Origin: Roseivirga misakiensis
Lineage (GTDB): Bacteria > Bacteroidota > Bacteroidia > Cytophagales > Cyclobacteriaceae
DNA length: 64,000 nucleotides
Reading direction: 5' to 3'
Assembly (NCBI RefSeq): GCF_001747105.1
Contig: NZ_MDGQ01000005.1
Location: 1,426,001 to 1,490,000, forward strand
Positions 54,041 to 62,823 of this stretch are shown in pieces (within the stretch, counting starts at the first letter, position 1; each line of letters opens with the position of its first letter). A program made the translations under genes and the position numbers. The notes under the pieces were generated by a model that searched no databases, had not been told where the DNA came from, and saw only the letters and a list, made by a program, of their open reading frames with translations.

Positions 54041-55720
54041 TTAAACCTTCTTAAACCATAAATCTCTAATATAGTCGGTAAATAAATGGAAACCAGTTAC
54101 TTGTCCTGACTCATTTAATTCAAACTTAATAGATCCAAAAGCCCAAGTAGACCCTTCGAAAAGATTTTGACTTACGGGTGTGAAAGAAACATTGCCATTG
54201 CGTATACTTTGAGCAACCAGTTGGCCATCAATTTCAAGGAACTCGTAAGTAGTATTCAGTTCTTCACAGACAAACGTTCCTTTAAATGAATGCAAATAAT
54301 CCTCTCGATCATCTACTGGTTCATATGCCTCCAAAAGAATAGGGGCACTATCACCGATCATTAAATCAATAGACTTTTGTTCATTCTCTACATTAAACCG
54401 AAAGATGATCGCTTCATCTCCACCACTCATCATTTGAAAAGTATGCGGCGCTATAGGAAGCAAAGCTGTTGAATTCTCTGCCGACCTGACATATCTAAGC
54501 GTATCATTAATCAGGCTGATGTCTCTACCCACGACTCCAAGTTTGTCCCAATACGCACCAGTATAGGAAGAAAGCTCTTGCTCAGATAAATCGAGTGTTT
54601 CTAGTACATCAAAGGCAATTTCTGCAGGGTTTAAAAAGGAATCTTTGAGGAATAAATAGCAGGTGAACATGCCTAAATAGCCAGTATAAGGCTCACCAGC
54701 ATTACTGAGAACAATAATTGTGAACTCATCATCGATAAACTTGAATATTGAACTAGTGTATCCACCAATAGACCCTGTTTGATATATATTCAAAATTCCC
54801 CTTTCCTTATGGAGAAATTGTTGCCCCAAGGTATGTCGTCCAAGAGGCGGGTCTATCGTTTGACCATTATTCATAACAGCAGCGCTATTCATTTGATCGA
54901 ATATGGCCTTGCTACCTATTTTCGGATCAAGCATGTTGAGTTCCCATAAGCTCAAATCTGTACTAGAAGAAAATACATTGATGGCACCAATAAACGTATC
55001 AACGTTTTGAACTTCACTATAGCCATTTTCAACCTGCTGATAGGAAGTAGCCATATCGGGAATAACCATGCCGATAGTATCCAAAACAAAAGTATTATCC
55101 ATGCCTAACGGGTCGAAAATCTCTTGATTACAGAATTCAGCAAAACTTAATCCTGACACCCTAGCTACTATTTCAGCTAAAAGAACAGTTTCGGTTTGAG
55201 TATTTGAATGATCGTCTCCAGGAATAAACCCTAAATCTTTCTGCGCAGAAATAATACGCAGAGCATCGCTGTGGGTAAAATGATCCTGCGGACGCCAACC
55301 CATTAATGATTTTAGAGTCCAAACATCATTCAAGCCACTAGTTGAAGATAACAAGTGATTGATAGTGATCGTGTGATCATAAACTCTCATCTCAGGGAGG
55401 TACTTTCGAATGTCATCCGTTAATTTTATTTCGCCTCTATCGGCTAAAAGAAACGTAGCAAATGCTGTGAATTGCTTAGACATTCCAGCCAGTTGAAAAG
55501 CAGTATTTGTAGTGTTAGGGCGATTTTCGGCAATATTAGCGAGGCCAAAAGCTTTGTTATATATGACTTCACCTTTATGAATAATAACGGCCGATCCACC
55601 CGGAGTATTAGGATTATTAGCCCAGTTGGAGAAGATCGAATCTATTTGTGATTCAGTTTGACTAAACGCTGATAAAGTCCAGAATAGGAGAAGTACGGAT
55701 ATTTTGATCGGATTTTTCAT
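54041..55720 (-). CDS. Serine-hydrolase (beta-lactamase) family homologue, catalytic motifs lost
   Basis: 559 residues. Signal peptide ends near FSQ (residue 21). The fold is clear: SAVIIHKGEVIYNKAFGLAN, AFATFLLADRGEIKL, KYLPEM, ITINHLLSSTSGL, FDPLGMDNT. But the SxxK serine is glycine (G79-M-S-K82 in FQLAGMSKQFTA), the YxN tyrosine is histidine (H171-S-N173), and the HxG/KTG position reads QTG in IYQTGSIGGYTSS. A C-terminal beta domain of about 200 residues (from TLDLSEQELSSYTGAYWDK) is retained. It is therefore probably a binding or regulatory pseudoenzyme. The intact homologue at 25786-27177 shows that the same genome keeps a normal version. Confidence 0.88.
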   Translation of the reverse strand: MKNPIKISVLLLFWTLSAFSQTESQIDSIFSNWANNPNTPGGSAVIIHKGEVIYNKAFGLANIAENRPNTTNTAFQLAGMSKQFTAFATFLLADRGEIKLTDDIRKYLPEMRVYDHTITINHLLSSTSGLNDVWTLKSLMGWRPQDHFTHSDALRIISAQKDLGFIPGDDHSNTQTETVLLAEIVARVSGLSFAEFCNQEIFDPLGMDNTFVLDTIGMVIPDMATSYQQVENGYSEVQNVDTFIGAINVFSSSTDLSLWELNMLDPKIGSKAIFDQMNSAAVMNNGQTIDPPLGRHTLGQQFLHKERGILNIYQTGSIGGYTSSIFKFIDDEFTIIVLSNAGEPYTGYLGMFTCYLFLKDSFLNPAEIAFDVLETLDLSEQELSSYTGAYWDKLGVVGRDISLINDTLRYVRSAENSTALLPIAPHTFQMMSGGDEAIIFRFNVENEQKSIDLMIGDSAPILLEAYEPVDDREDYLHSFKGTFVCEELNTTYEFLEIDGQLVAQSIRNGNVSFTPVSQNLFEGSTWAFGSIKFELNESGQVTGFHLFTDYIRDLWFKKV

Positions 55721-55860
55721 GTCGGCATTTTCAGCGAAAATATCTTCGCATTTGCACCCAATAGTTTATACCTATAATTCCGTGCTTCGGATTTATAAAT
55801 CCATAGGCTCTGTTAGCCAGTCAAATTCCATAGATTAGTAAGAATTAATCAAGACTAACT

Positions 55861-56394
55861 ATGACTGTTGAACAGGCAATTGCTAAACTTTCTAATGAAG
55901 TAGACGAAGAAAGTCTAGAGGCTTCAAATATCTTAGTCAAAGCAGGTGGTCAAGAAGTGCTGGGAGCAATGATTGATCTTTTGAAGCATGAAAATTCAGA
56001 GAATCGATTTATTGCAGCCAAAACTTTAGCGGGAATGTCCAATAATGACGAGGCGTTGGCTGCCTTGTGGGAAGCGATCGAACATCAAGACAACCAAGAT
56101 ATTAAAGGTGATTTGGTTTCTACGCTGCAAAGCTATGATATCAGTCATTACTATGTCAGCGTATTCAAACTCTATCTCTTTGGCTCGTTTAAGGTATCCA
56201 GAGTCGCCGAGAATTTACTGGATTATCAAGAATTCGATATTTCCGCTCGTGTCATCAAAAAAGCCAAGAAACATTGGTTGCATTACAGCAATAATGTCAA
56301 ACAGGATGAGGTCTTCGACATAAAGAAGGCCGAAGTAGAGCAGCGGTTACGTGAACTACAAGACTATCTTGATGCTGAACAGCCCCAGCCATAA
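55861..56394 (+). CDS. HEAT-repeat-like protein
   Basis: 177 residues, all helical. Two or three HEAT-type helix pairs are visible: LEASNILVKAGGQEVLGAMI, FIAAKTLAGMSNNDEALAAL, and DIKGDLVSTLQSYD. The C-terminal third (KKAKKHWLHYSNN to the end) is a charged helix. No signal peptide, so cytoplasmic and probably a protein-binding scaffold. It is 61 bp upstream of the glycosidase operon in the same direction, but its content gives no link to sugar metabolism. Confidence 0.7.
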   Translation: MTVEQAIAKLSNEVDEESLEASNILVKAGGQEVLGAMIDLLKHENSENRFIAAKTLAGMSNNDEALAALWEAIEHQDNQDIKGDLVSTLQSYDISHYYVSVFKLYLFGSFKVSRVAENLLDYQEFDISARVIKKAKKHWLHYSNNVKQDEVFDIKKAEVEQRLRELQDYLDAEQPQP

Positions 56395-56455
56395 AACAAC
56401 ACTTGCAGAAATGTCAAGTGAATGACTAAATTATAAGACCTTAATTTACGACTAC

Positions 56456-57853
56456 ATGAAGAACCTGAATAGAAGAAGTTTCATTAAGAAATCGTCTCTA
56501 TCCGCTGCTGGAATAGCCGCACTGGCCACCATACCCAGTTGTTCCGATGAGCAACAAGAACGAGCAGCCAATGCACAATATATGGGCGGTTTTGCTGCAC
56601 CAAAATTGGAAACCATCAGAGTAGCATCCATTGGTGTTGGAGCCCGAGGACCTGGTCATTTGAGATTTCTTTCTAAACTGGAAGGCACCGAAATTGTCGC
56701 AATTTCCGACCTCTATGAGGATTTAGTCATGAAGGAAAAGAAGTACTGCGAAGACGTAGGAAAAGGACAGCGGCATACCAATATCGCTACATACTTCGGA
56801 GGTGAAGATAAATGGAAAGTGATGCTGGAAGAAGTAAAGCCAGACGTCGTATTTATCTGTACCAATTGGAAAAATCACGCGCCAATGGCTATTGAAGCCA
56901 TGAAAAAAGGTGCACATGCTTTTGTAGAGGTGCCAATAGCCGTAACGCTTGAAGAAATGTGGGACATAGTCAACACTTCTGAAAGTACGCAGAAGCACTG
57001 CATGATGATGGAAAATGTGAACTACAGTCGCGATGAGTTGATGTTTCTAAATATGTGCAGGTTAGGGGTAATCGGTACTCCGTTACACGCCGAAGCAGCT
57101 TATATCCATGAACTCCGCTTTCAGATGGAAGAACAAGAAAGAGGAACAGGTTCATGGAGAACCCATCACTATGCAAAACGAAACGGAAATCTTTATCCGA
57201 CTCACGGCTTAGGTCCAGTAGCGCAATACATGAACCTTGGCCGGACTGATGATACATTTAAGACATTGGTTTCTTTTTCTACACCTTCTATGGGAAGAGC
57301 CATGTATGCCGAAAAGAACTATCCATCGGATCATAAATGGAACCAACTAGAATATAAAGGAGGAGACCTGAACACTTCTATTATCAAAACAAACCTTGGC
57401 CGCACCATTATGGTACAGTGGGACGAGACCAGTCCGCGTCCATATTCGAGGCATAACCTCATTCAAGGTACTAAAGGCACATTGGCTGGTTTTCCAACGC
57501 GTGTAGCTTTAGAAGGAGGCGTAGAAGGTGCAACGAATAGTCACCATCAATGGGCACAAGGAGAAGGCTTAGCTGCTATGTATGAAAAGTACGATCATCC
57601 ACTCTACAAAAGATTGAGCGCTGTTACGCGAGAAAGTGGCCACGGCGGAATGGACGGCCTAATGGTATATAGAATAGTGGAGTGCTTAAGAAATGGTCTA
57701 CCGCTTGACCAAAATATGTACGAAGGTTGTTTTTGGAGTGCTGTAAGTCCATTAAGTGAAGCTTCTGTGGCAAACGGAGGTGCACCCCAAGCATTCCCTG
57801 ACTTTACGCGTGGGAGTTGGGAAACTACTGACCCATTAAATATTATTGCTTAA
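56456..57853 (+). CDS. GH109-like NAD-dependent glycosidase (Gfo/Idh/MocA fold), Tat-exported
   Basis: 465 residues. A twin-arginine signal (NRRSFIKKSS) and a lipobox-like IPSC (C29) suggest a Tat-exported lipoprotein. The NAD-binding GxGxxG is G60-V-G-A-R-G65. The EKP lysine of ordinary Gfo/Idh/MocA enzymes is absent (FVEVPIAVTLEE). WRTHHY...NGNLYPTHGLGP (Y247, H250), KYDHPLYKR, GHGGMDGLMVYRIVECLRNG and SPLSEASVANGG follow the pattern I know from GH109 alpha-N-acetylgalactosaminidase, which uses bound NAD to oxidise C3 transiently. The sugar may differ. First gene of a four-gene operon. Confidence 0.85.
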   Translation: MKNLNRRSFIKKSSLSAAGIAALATIPSCSDEQQERAANAQYMGGFAAPKLETIRVASIGVGARGPGHLRFLSKLEGTEIVAISDLYEDLVMKEKKYCEDVGKGQRHTNIATYFGGEDKWKVMLEEVKPDVVFICTNWKNHAPMAIEAMKKGAHAFVEVPIAVTLEEMWDIVNTSESTQKHCMMMENVNYSRDELMFLNMCRLGVIGTPLHAEAAYIHELRFQMEEQERGTGSWRTHHYAKRNGNLYPTHGLGPVAQYMNLGRTDDTFKTLVSFSTPSMGRAMYAEKNYPSDHKWNQLEYKGGDLNTSIIKTNLGRTIMVQWDETSPRPYSRHNLIQGTKGTLAGFPTRVALEGGVEGATNSHHQWAQGEGLAAMYEKYDHPLYKRLSAVTRESGHGGMDGLMVYRIVECLRNGLPLDQNMYEGCFWSAVSPLSEASVANGGAPQAFPDFTRGSWETTDPLNIIA

Positions 57854-57863
57854 AATCTGTCCT

Positions 57864-58481
57864 ATGAAATTGAAATTTGAAGTGCTAATTGTACTGTTAG
57901 CCATATCCCTAGTGGGCTGTATGTCCCAGTCAAATACCATCACACTTTTTAATGGTCAAAATCTTGACGGCTGGACTAATCATGGAGAGGAAAAATGGTA
58001 TGTGGAAAATGGTGAATTGGTTTGCGAAAGCGGCCCCAGTGCTCAATATGGATACCTTTCTACTAACGAGTTCTACGATGATTTTGAACTTAACCTGGAG
58101 TTTCTTCAAGAATCTAATGGCAATAGCGGTGTATTTATTAGGAGTACTGTAGAGGGCACTAAAGTAAGTGGTTGGCAGGTAGAAGTTGCCCCACCTGGCA
58201 GTAATACAGGAGGAATCTATGAATCTTATGGTAGAGGTTGGCTCATTCAGCCAGCACCAGAAAAGGATAAGGCCTTAAAAATGGGCGAATGGAATAAAAT
58301 GAAAATAAGAGTAGTAGGCGATCAGATTACTACATGGCTTAACGGAAAAGAAATGATCACACTGGAAGATGAAAAAATCGGCCAAGGAAAGGGTTCAGTA
58401 GCCTTACAAATACATGATGGTGGTGGAATAAAAGTGCGGTGGAGAAATTTAGAATTAACACCTATCAACGCTGAAAAATAG
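57864..58481 (+). CDS. DUF1080 (3-keto-disaccharide hydrolase family) lipoprotein 1
   Basis: 205 residues from the ATG at 57864 (a TTG at 57846 overlaps the previous gene and would spoil the signal peptide). Lipobox LVGC. ConA-like DUF1080 features: ITLFNGQNLDGWTNHGEEKW, YVENGELVCESG, NSGVFIRS, GEWNKMKIRVVGDQITTWLNG. Family members hydrolyse or cleave 3-oxo-glycosides made by Gfo/Idh/MocA-type dehydrogenases. It starts 10 bp after the GH109-like gene and ends 5 bp before a second DUF1080 gene, so it should act in the same pathway in the periplasm. Confidence 0.88.
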   Translation: MKLKFEVLIVLLAISLVGCMSQSNTITLFNGQNLDGWTNHGEEKWYVENGELVCESGPSAQYGYLSTNEFYDDFELNLEFLQESNGNSGVFIRSTVEGTKVSGWQVEVAPPGSNTGGIYESYGRGWLIQPAPEKDKALKMGEWNKMKIRVVGDQITTWLNGKEMITLEDEKIGQGKGSVALQIHDGGGIKVRWRNLELTPINAEK

Positions 58482-58486
58482 AAGAC

Positions 58487-59224
58487 ATGAGTAGAATAAT
58501 GATTAAACGCTTCGGAATCACCTTTTTTAGTGCTGCCTTATTAGGCTTTTTAGGCTGTCAGGCCACTTCGGAAAATCAGGAAGATGATTGGATCTATTTG
58601 TTTGATGGCACATCTACAGAGGGTTGGCGCGCTTATAATGGCGATAAATTACCCGAACAATGGGTTATAAAAGATGGTGCCCTGACCTTTGACACAGAGA
58701 AAAAGCTAGAATCAGAGCATAGCGGTGGTAAAGACATAATTTACGGTGCCGAAGAATTCGATAATTTCGAATTGTATCTTGAGTGGAAACTACCCCCTGG
58801 AGGCAATAGTGGCGTTTTTTATCATTTAAAAGAAGGTTATTCAGGTCCTCCAGAAGTTTCTCCAGAATATCAATTGCTTGATGACTTACAATGGGAAGAA
58901 ATCAATAATGCGACATTAGCCGAATGGCAAAAAACAGCGGCAGATTATGCCATGCACACGCCAGATAATAAGGTGAAAATTGTCAAACCAGCTGGCGAAT
59001 GGAATACCACAAGAATCAAGTTTACACCAGAATTAGTGGAACACTGGCTCAATGGAAAGAAAGTGCTATCATTTAAGCCATGGACAGAGGATTGGTATGA
59101 GCGAAAAGCTGCTGGTAAGTGGAAAGACTATCCTGACTATGCCAAATTCAAAACTGGGTATATTGGACTCCAAGATCACGATAGCCCACTTTGGTTCAAG
59201 AACATTAAAATCCGCAAACTGTAA
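58487..59224 (+). CDS. DUF1080 (3-keto-disaccharide hydrolase family) lipoprotein 2
   Basis: 245 residues. Signal peptide with lipobox FLGC. The fold signature is as in copy 1: WIYLFDGTSTEGWRAYNGDK, WVIKDGALTFDTEK, LEWKLPPGGNSGVFYHLKEG, GEWNTTRIKF, VEHWLNGKKVLSF. This is the longer subtype, with an insert around PPEVSPEYQLLDD and DYAMHTPDNK that is common in Bacteroidota and Planctomycetota members. Sequence identity to copy 1 is low, so the two probably differ in substrate. It is 12 bp before the second oxidoreductase gene. Confidence 0.88.
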   Translation: MSRIMIKRFGITFFSAALLGFLGCQATSENQEDDWIYLFDGTSTEGWRAYNGDKLPEQWVIKDGALTFDTEKKLESEHSGGKDIIYGAEEFDNFELYLEWKLPPGGNSGVFYHLKEGYSGPPEVSPEYQLLDDLQWEEINNATLAEWQKTAADYAMHTPDNKVKIVKPAGEWNTTRIKFTPELVEHWLNGKKVLSFKPWTEDWYERKAAGKWKDYPDYAKFKTGYIGLQDHDSPLWFKNIKIRKL

Positions 59225-59236
59225 ACCTTCCTAAAA

Positions 59237-60574
59237 ATGAATAAGAGAGAATTCTTAAAAAGCGCAGCAATTCTTACCTCAGCATCAGTTTTACCTACTT
59301 CGATATGGAAATACGCCAAGGCCGACAAATTAAGAACTGCCCACATTGGTGTTGGAGGTATGGGAATGGAAGATTTAAAGTCTATTTCGTCGCACGAAGC
59401 AGTGGAAGTTACTGCCCTCTGTGATGTAGACGCTAAGAATCTTGCGGTGGCACAAAAAAGGCACCCGAATGCTAAGGTATTTGCAGATTACCGTGAAATG
59501 CTAAAGGAAATGGGCGATCAGATTGATGCGGTAATCGTATCTACGCCAGATCATACCCATGCACCAGCCTCCATCATGGCTATGGAAATGAATAAACCTG
59601 TTTATTGTCAAAAACCACTGACACATCATGTTTCAGAAGCTCGCGCCATGCGAAAAATGGCTGAAGAAAAGAACTTAATTACGCAAATGGGTATTCAAGT
59701 TCACTCGTTTTATGACTATAAACTAGCCACACTTTTAATCCAAGCTGGGATCATAGGGAAAGTAAAGACGGTAAGAGCTTGGTCTCCAAAGAACTGGGGT
59801 TACGACGGCCCTGCTCCCGAAGGAGCTGACCAAGTACCAGATCATTTGAATTGGGATTTATGGTTGGGCACAGCCAAAGAACGTGCTTACAAGGAGAACA
59901 TGTATCACCCTGGTAATTGGCGTAAAATTTTAGACTACGGATGTGGTACATTGGGAGATATGGGCGTACACATTTTTGATACACCTTATAATGCCTTGGC
60001 CTTGGATATACCGCTTACTATCCAAAATAAGTGCCGTAAACCAACTGGTTTTGGCTTTCCAGAAAATAACACGGTTACCTATAAATTCCCAGGGACCAAA
60101 TACACCGATAAATATTTGAAATGGGTTTGGTATGATGGTGTAGATGCGCCAAAAAAACACAAAGACCTGCGTTTACCTGATAAAGAATCACTACCAGATC
60201 AAGGCGCCATGTTTATAGGTGAGAAAGGAAGACTCTTATTGCCTCATTTTATGCAATTGCCAAGGTTAATCGTCAAGGGTAAATATCAGGATATCGATAT
60301 GAACATCATACCTAAGGCCGATCGTTTGGGTGAGCCAGTAAGAGATTATGGACCTGAAGGTGAAAAGCATTATCATCAGTTTGTCGATGCCTGCCTTGGA
60401 AAAGGAGAGTGCACAGCGCCTTTTACATATTCCGCTAGGTTGACAGAAACCATTCTGTTGGGTGTAATTGCCGGTAGATTCCCGAACAAAAAACTGCACT
60501 GGAATAATGAAACGTCTCTTTTTGACGAAAAGGAAGCCAATGAATTTTTGAATTCTCCTTACAGAGAGTTCTAG
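59237..60574 (+). CDS. Gfo/Idh/MocA family oxidoreductase, probably exported
   Basis: 445 residues. A Tat-like start MNKREFLKSAAILTSASVLP (K-R instead of R-R) suggests export. GxGxxG as HIGVGGMGMED; the catalytic-type lysine is present in YCQKPLTHHV; ILDYGCGTLGDMGVHIFD carries the conserved aspartate/histidine region. It should oxidise a sugar, very likely at C3, using tightly bound NAD, supplying the 3-keto substrate for the two DUF1080 proteins. Fourth gene of the operon; a strong terminator follows 27 bp later. Confidence 0.88.
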   Translation: MNKREFLKSAAILTSASVLPTSIWKYAKADKLRTAHIGVGGMGMEDLKSISSHEAVEVTALCDVDAKNLAVAQKRHPNAKVFADYREMLKEMGDQIDAVIVSTPDHTHAPASIMAMEMNKPVYCQKPLTHHVSEARAMRKMAEEKNLITQMGIQVHSFYDYKLATLLIQAGIIGKVKTVRAWSPKNWGYDGPAPEGADQVPDHLNWDLWLGTAKERAYKENMYHPGNWRKILDYGCGTLGDMGVHIFDTPYNALALDIPLTIQNKCRKPTGFGFPENNTVTYKFPGTKYTDKYLKWVWYDGVDAPKKHKDLRLPDKESLPDQGAMFIGEKGRLLLPHFMQLPRLIVKGKYQDIDMNIIPKADRLGEPVRDYGPEGEKHYHQFVDACLGKGECTAPFTYSARLTETILLGVIAGRFPNKKLHWNNETSLFDEKEANEFLNSPYREF

Positions 60575-60601
60575 AAAAATAAATAGTTTAGAATATCCAG
60601 A

Positions 60602-60636
60602 AACATCCTAATGAACATGATTTAGGATGTTTTTTT
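60602..60636 (+). terminator. Intrinsic terminator of the glycosidase/oxidoreductase operon
   Basis: AACATCCTAA (60602-60611) pairs with TTAGGATGTT (60622-60631), 10 bp with a 10-base loop, followed by a run of T to 60636. Confidence 0.9.
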
Positions 60637-60650
60637 ATGCGTCAAAAAGC

Positions 60651-61136
60651 CTAAAATTTGATTTTCAAGGCATCGAACAAATGACTCATGGTCCATGCGG
60701 GACCGATCATTAAAAACTGTACATCTTTTAGAAAGGAAGGTTTTTTACCCTCATGTTTATGCCCAATGAATTGTACTATCCAAGCAATTACAAAAATGGC
60801 CAACATAACGATCCACAAAGGCGCTATATCTAACAAGACCACCTGTTGGATAGCCAAAAGAACCAATGTTGAAAACACGAGCATACTCAAGAACAAAATC
60901 ACTGAAAGTCTTAGATAATAAACCAGACCCAGTACAATTATTACACTTCCTACATGAGCAAAAGGTCTAAAACTTTCAGGAAGAATATCTTGAACTGCCG
61001 CAGGTAAAGCAATTCCTGCGAATAGGCCAATTAAGCTCAAAAATATCGCTGGTACGCAGAAATAGTGTACAATTCGATTAAACTTAGTCTGATGGCTCTC
61101 GCCATATTCCCCTAAAAGTTGGTCAATTTTTCGCAT
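60651..61136 (-). CDS. Mpo1-like (DUF962) membrane protein
   Basis: 161 residues. Four or five hydrophobic helices and the family histidines: N20-R21-x2-H24 (FNRIVHYFCVP) and H126-x-H128-E (IGHKHEGKKPS), followed by LIGPAWTMSHLF. Yeast Mpo1 is an Fe(II)-dependent dioxygenase of 2-hydroxy fatty acids in alpha-oxidation; bacterial members share the histidines but their role is not established. The C-terminal half of the normal domain is complete. It stands alone, convergent with the operon to its left. Confidence 0.85.
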   Translation of the reverse strand: MRKIDQLLGEYGESHQTKFNRIVHYFCVPAIFLSLIGLFAGIALPAAVQDILPESFRPFAHVGSVIIVLGLVYYLRLSVILFLSMLVFSTLVLLAIQQVVLLDIAPLWIVMLAIFVIAWIVQFIGHKHEGKKPSFLKDVQFLMIGPAWTMSHLFDALKIKF

Positions 61137-61226
61137 AACAGAGTTTAAAATTTATCTGTGAGTCTATTCACAATACTGATTTAGTGAAAATCTATTAATC
61201 ATACAAATTCCAAAATAATTCGAAGA

Positions 61227-61257
61227 GGGGGTTGGGTGTATCCCATAAGACTTCGTC
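61227..61257 (+). promoter_or_regulatory. ECF-type promoter-like element upstream of the haloperoxidase-like gene
   Basis: GGGGGTTGGGT (61227-61237) followed after 16 bases by CGTC (61254-61257). It resembles the GGTAGGGT elements at 17798 and 22770 but has CGTCAT instead of GTATWTA. It lies 79 bases before the chosen ATG. Confidence 0.35.
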
Positions 61258-61336
61258 ATCTCAACAACAATGATCAAAAGTATTGGACTTGAATACTAAG
61301 ACGGAAAAGTTCAATGTTTCACTAAAACTAAGAACA

Positions 61337-62728
61337 ATGAAGAAGGCAAAATTAACTTTACTCTCCCTAATCATGTCATTAGCTTTTGTTATACAAGGCT
61401 GTAACAATGACGAAGAAATAATTGATGGAATTGACGATTCTCAAAGCGAGGATATTTCTATAACTGGCAACGGTATTGCTCATGAATGGACGGACTTAAT
61501 GTTACGGCTAGAACAATATTCACAAGGAAGGCCTAATGGCTCGGCCAGAGCACTTGCGTACATCTACCTGACGGCTTATGAGACCGCTGTTCCCGGAATG
61601 GAAAATTACATTTCTAATGACGCTAGACTCAGAGGACTAAGAATTAGAGATAGCGAAAGAGCAGATGAGGTGAATTTCCAGATTGCCCTAAATACTGCTT
61701 TTTCAAGAGCCATTGATCACTTTCTGATCAAGGTGCCTGAAAATTTGACGAGTGAGATCGAAGTACTTGAAACCGAAATTGAGGGGCAACTTTCAGCTGA
61801 TGTTTCAGAAGAGTTGCTGTTGGCTTCGCAGGAGTGGGGTAATTATGTAGCAGACCAAGTCATCTCTTACAGCCTAAGCGATGATGACGCCGAGGAGCAA
61901 ATATTAGATCCACAACCTACGTCATATGAACCACCGACCGGTGATGGATTCTGGACTTACTCGGCTGAGCCAGAGCGTGCTTTATACCCCTATTGGGGAG
62001 AAACTGTAAGGACTTTTGTCATAAAGCCAGATGAAACTACCACCGTAGCTCCAATTGAATACAGTGAAGACGAGGGGAGTGATTACTATGCCCAGATGAT
62101 GGAAGTTTATACGGTAAACAATGCCGCTAGAGCAGATCAGGGAGAACAACTTTGGATAGCAGAGTTTTGGAGTGATGATGTGGAAGGCCTTATGATCAGC
62201 CCACCGGCTAGGCAATTTGCCATCGCTAATCAGCTTATCGTGCAATATGATTTGTCTCTAGATGAAACGCTTGCGCTGTATTTAAAACTTGGTTTTTCAT
62301 TAAATGATGCGGCAGTTTCGGCTTGGAAATACAAATATGACTACATGGTCATGAGACCAAACGTTTATATCCACGAGTTTATCGATGAAGACTTCCAAAC
62401 TAATTTGTTTAGGCTTGTCGATTGGCCAAATCCTAGCTTTCCGGGTTATCCTTCAGGTCATTCTACGTTCGCTTCTGCAGCTGCAGGACTATTTATCGAT
62501 GCATTTGGCGACGCTACAAGCTTTACGGATAGAACCCATGAAGGAAGAACGGAATTTCAAAGTGAACCAAGAACCTTCTCTACATTTTCACATATGGCCT
62601 ATGAAAATGCTTTTTCAAGGGTACCATTAGGTGTTCACGTAAGTATGGATTGTGAAGAAGGCCTAAGACTAGGTTATGAAATTTCAGATGCAGTAAACAA
62701 TTGGAACTTATTGTCGGATAGTTTTTAG
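61337..62728 (+). CDS. Vanadium-haloperoxidase/PAP2-superfamily lipoprotein
   Basis: 463 residues from the ATG at 61337 (a TTG at 61283 adds 18 residues ahead of an otherwise clean signal peptide). Lipobox IQGC (C22). All three vanadate/phosphate-site motifs are present: K333-x6-R340-P (KYDYMVMRP), P372-S-G-H375 (GYPSGHSTFAS), and S427-R-x3-G-x-H434-x3-D438 (SRVPLGVHVSMD). The protein could be a vanadium-dependent halo- or phosphatase-type enzyme; halide specificity is not readable. It is an envelope lipoprotein. A GGTTGGGT-type element lies upstream. Confidence 0.9.
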   Translation: MKKAKLTLLSLIMSLAFVIQGCNNDEEIIDGIDDSQSEDISITGNGIAHEWTDLMLRLEQYSQGRPNGSARALAYIYLTAYETAVPGMENYISNDARLRGLRIRDSERADEVNFQIALNTAFSRAIDHFLIKVPENLTSEIEVLETEIEGQLSADVSEELLLASQEWGNYVADQVISYSLSDDDAEEQILDPQPTSYEPPTGDGFWTYSAEPERALYPYWGETVRTFVIKPDETTTVAPIEYSEDEGSDYYAQMMEVYTVNNAARADQGEQLWIAEFWSDDVEGLMISPPARQFAIANQLIVQYDLSLDETLALYLKLGFSLNDAAVSAWKYKYDYMVMRPNVYIHEFIDEDFQTNLFRLVDWPNPSFPGYPSGHSTFASAAAGLFIDAFGDATSFTDRTHEGRTEFQSEPRTFSTFSHMAYENAFSRVPLGVHVSMDCEEGLRLGYEISDAVNNWNLLSDSF

Positions 62729-62756
62729 TAGGAGGTAAGAACAGTTTCAGTCTATT

Positions 62757-62799
62757 TGCTCAAGGTGATTATTTTTCGACGAGATAATCGCTTTGAGCA
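62757..62799. other. Long hairpin between convergent genes
   Basis: TGCTCAAGGTGATTA (62757-62771) pairs over 15 bp, with two G-U pairs, to TAATCGCTTTGAGCA (62785-62799). No T-run follows on either strand, but its position between two gene ends suggests a bidirectional terminator or mRNA-protecting hairpin. Confidence 0.5.
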
Positions 62800-62823
62800 T
62801 TTAAATTTCAACCAAGAGCCAAA

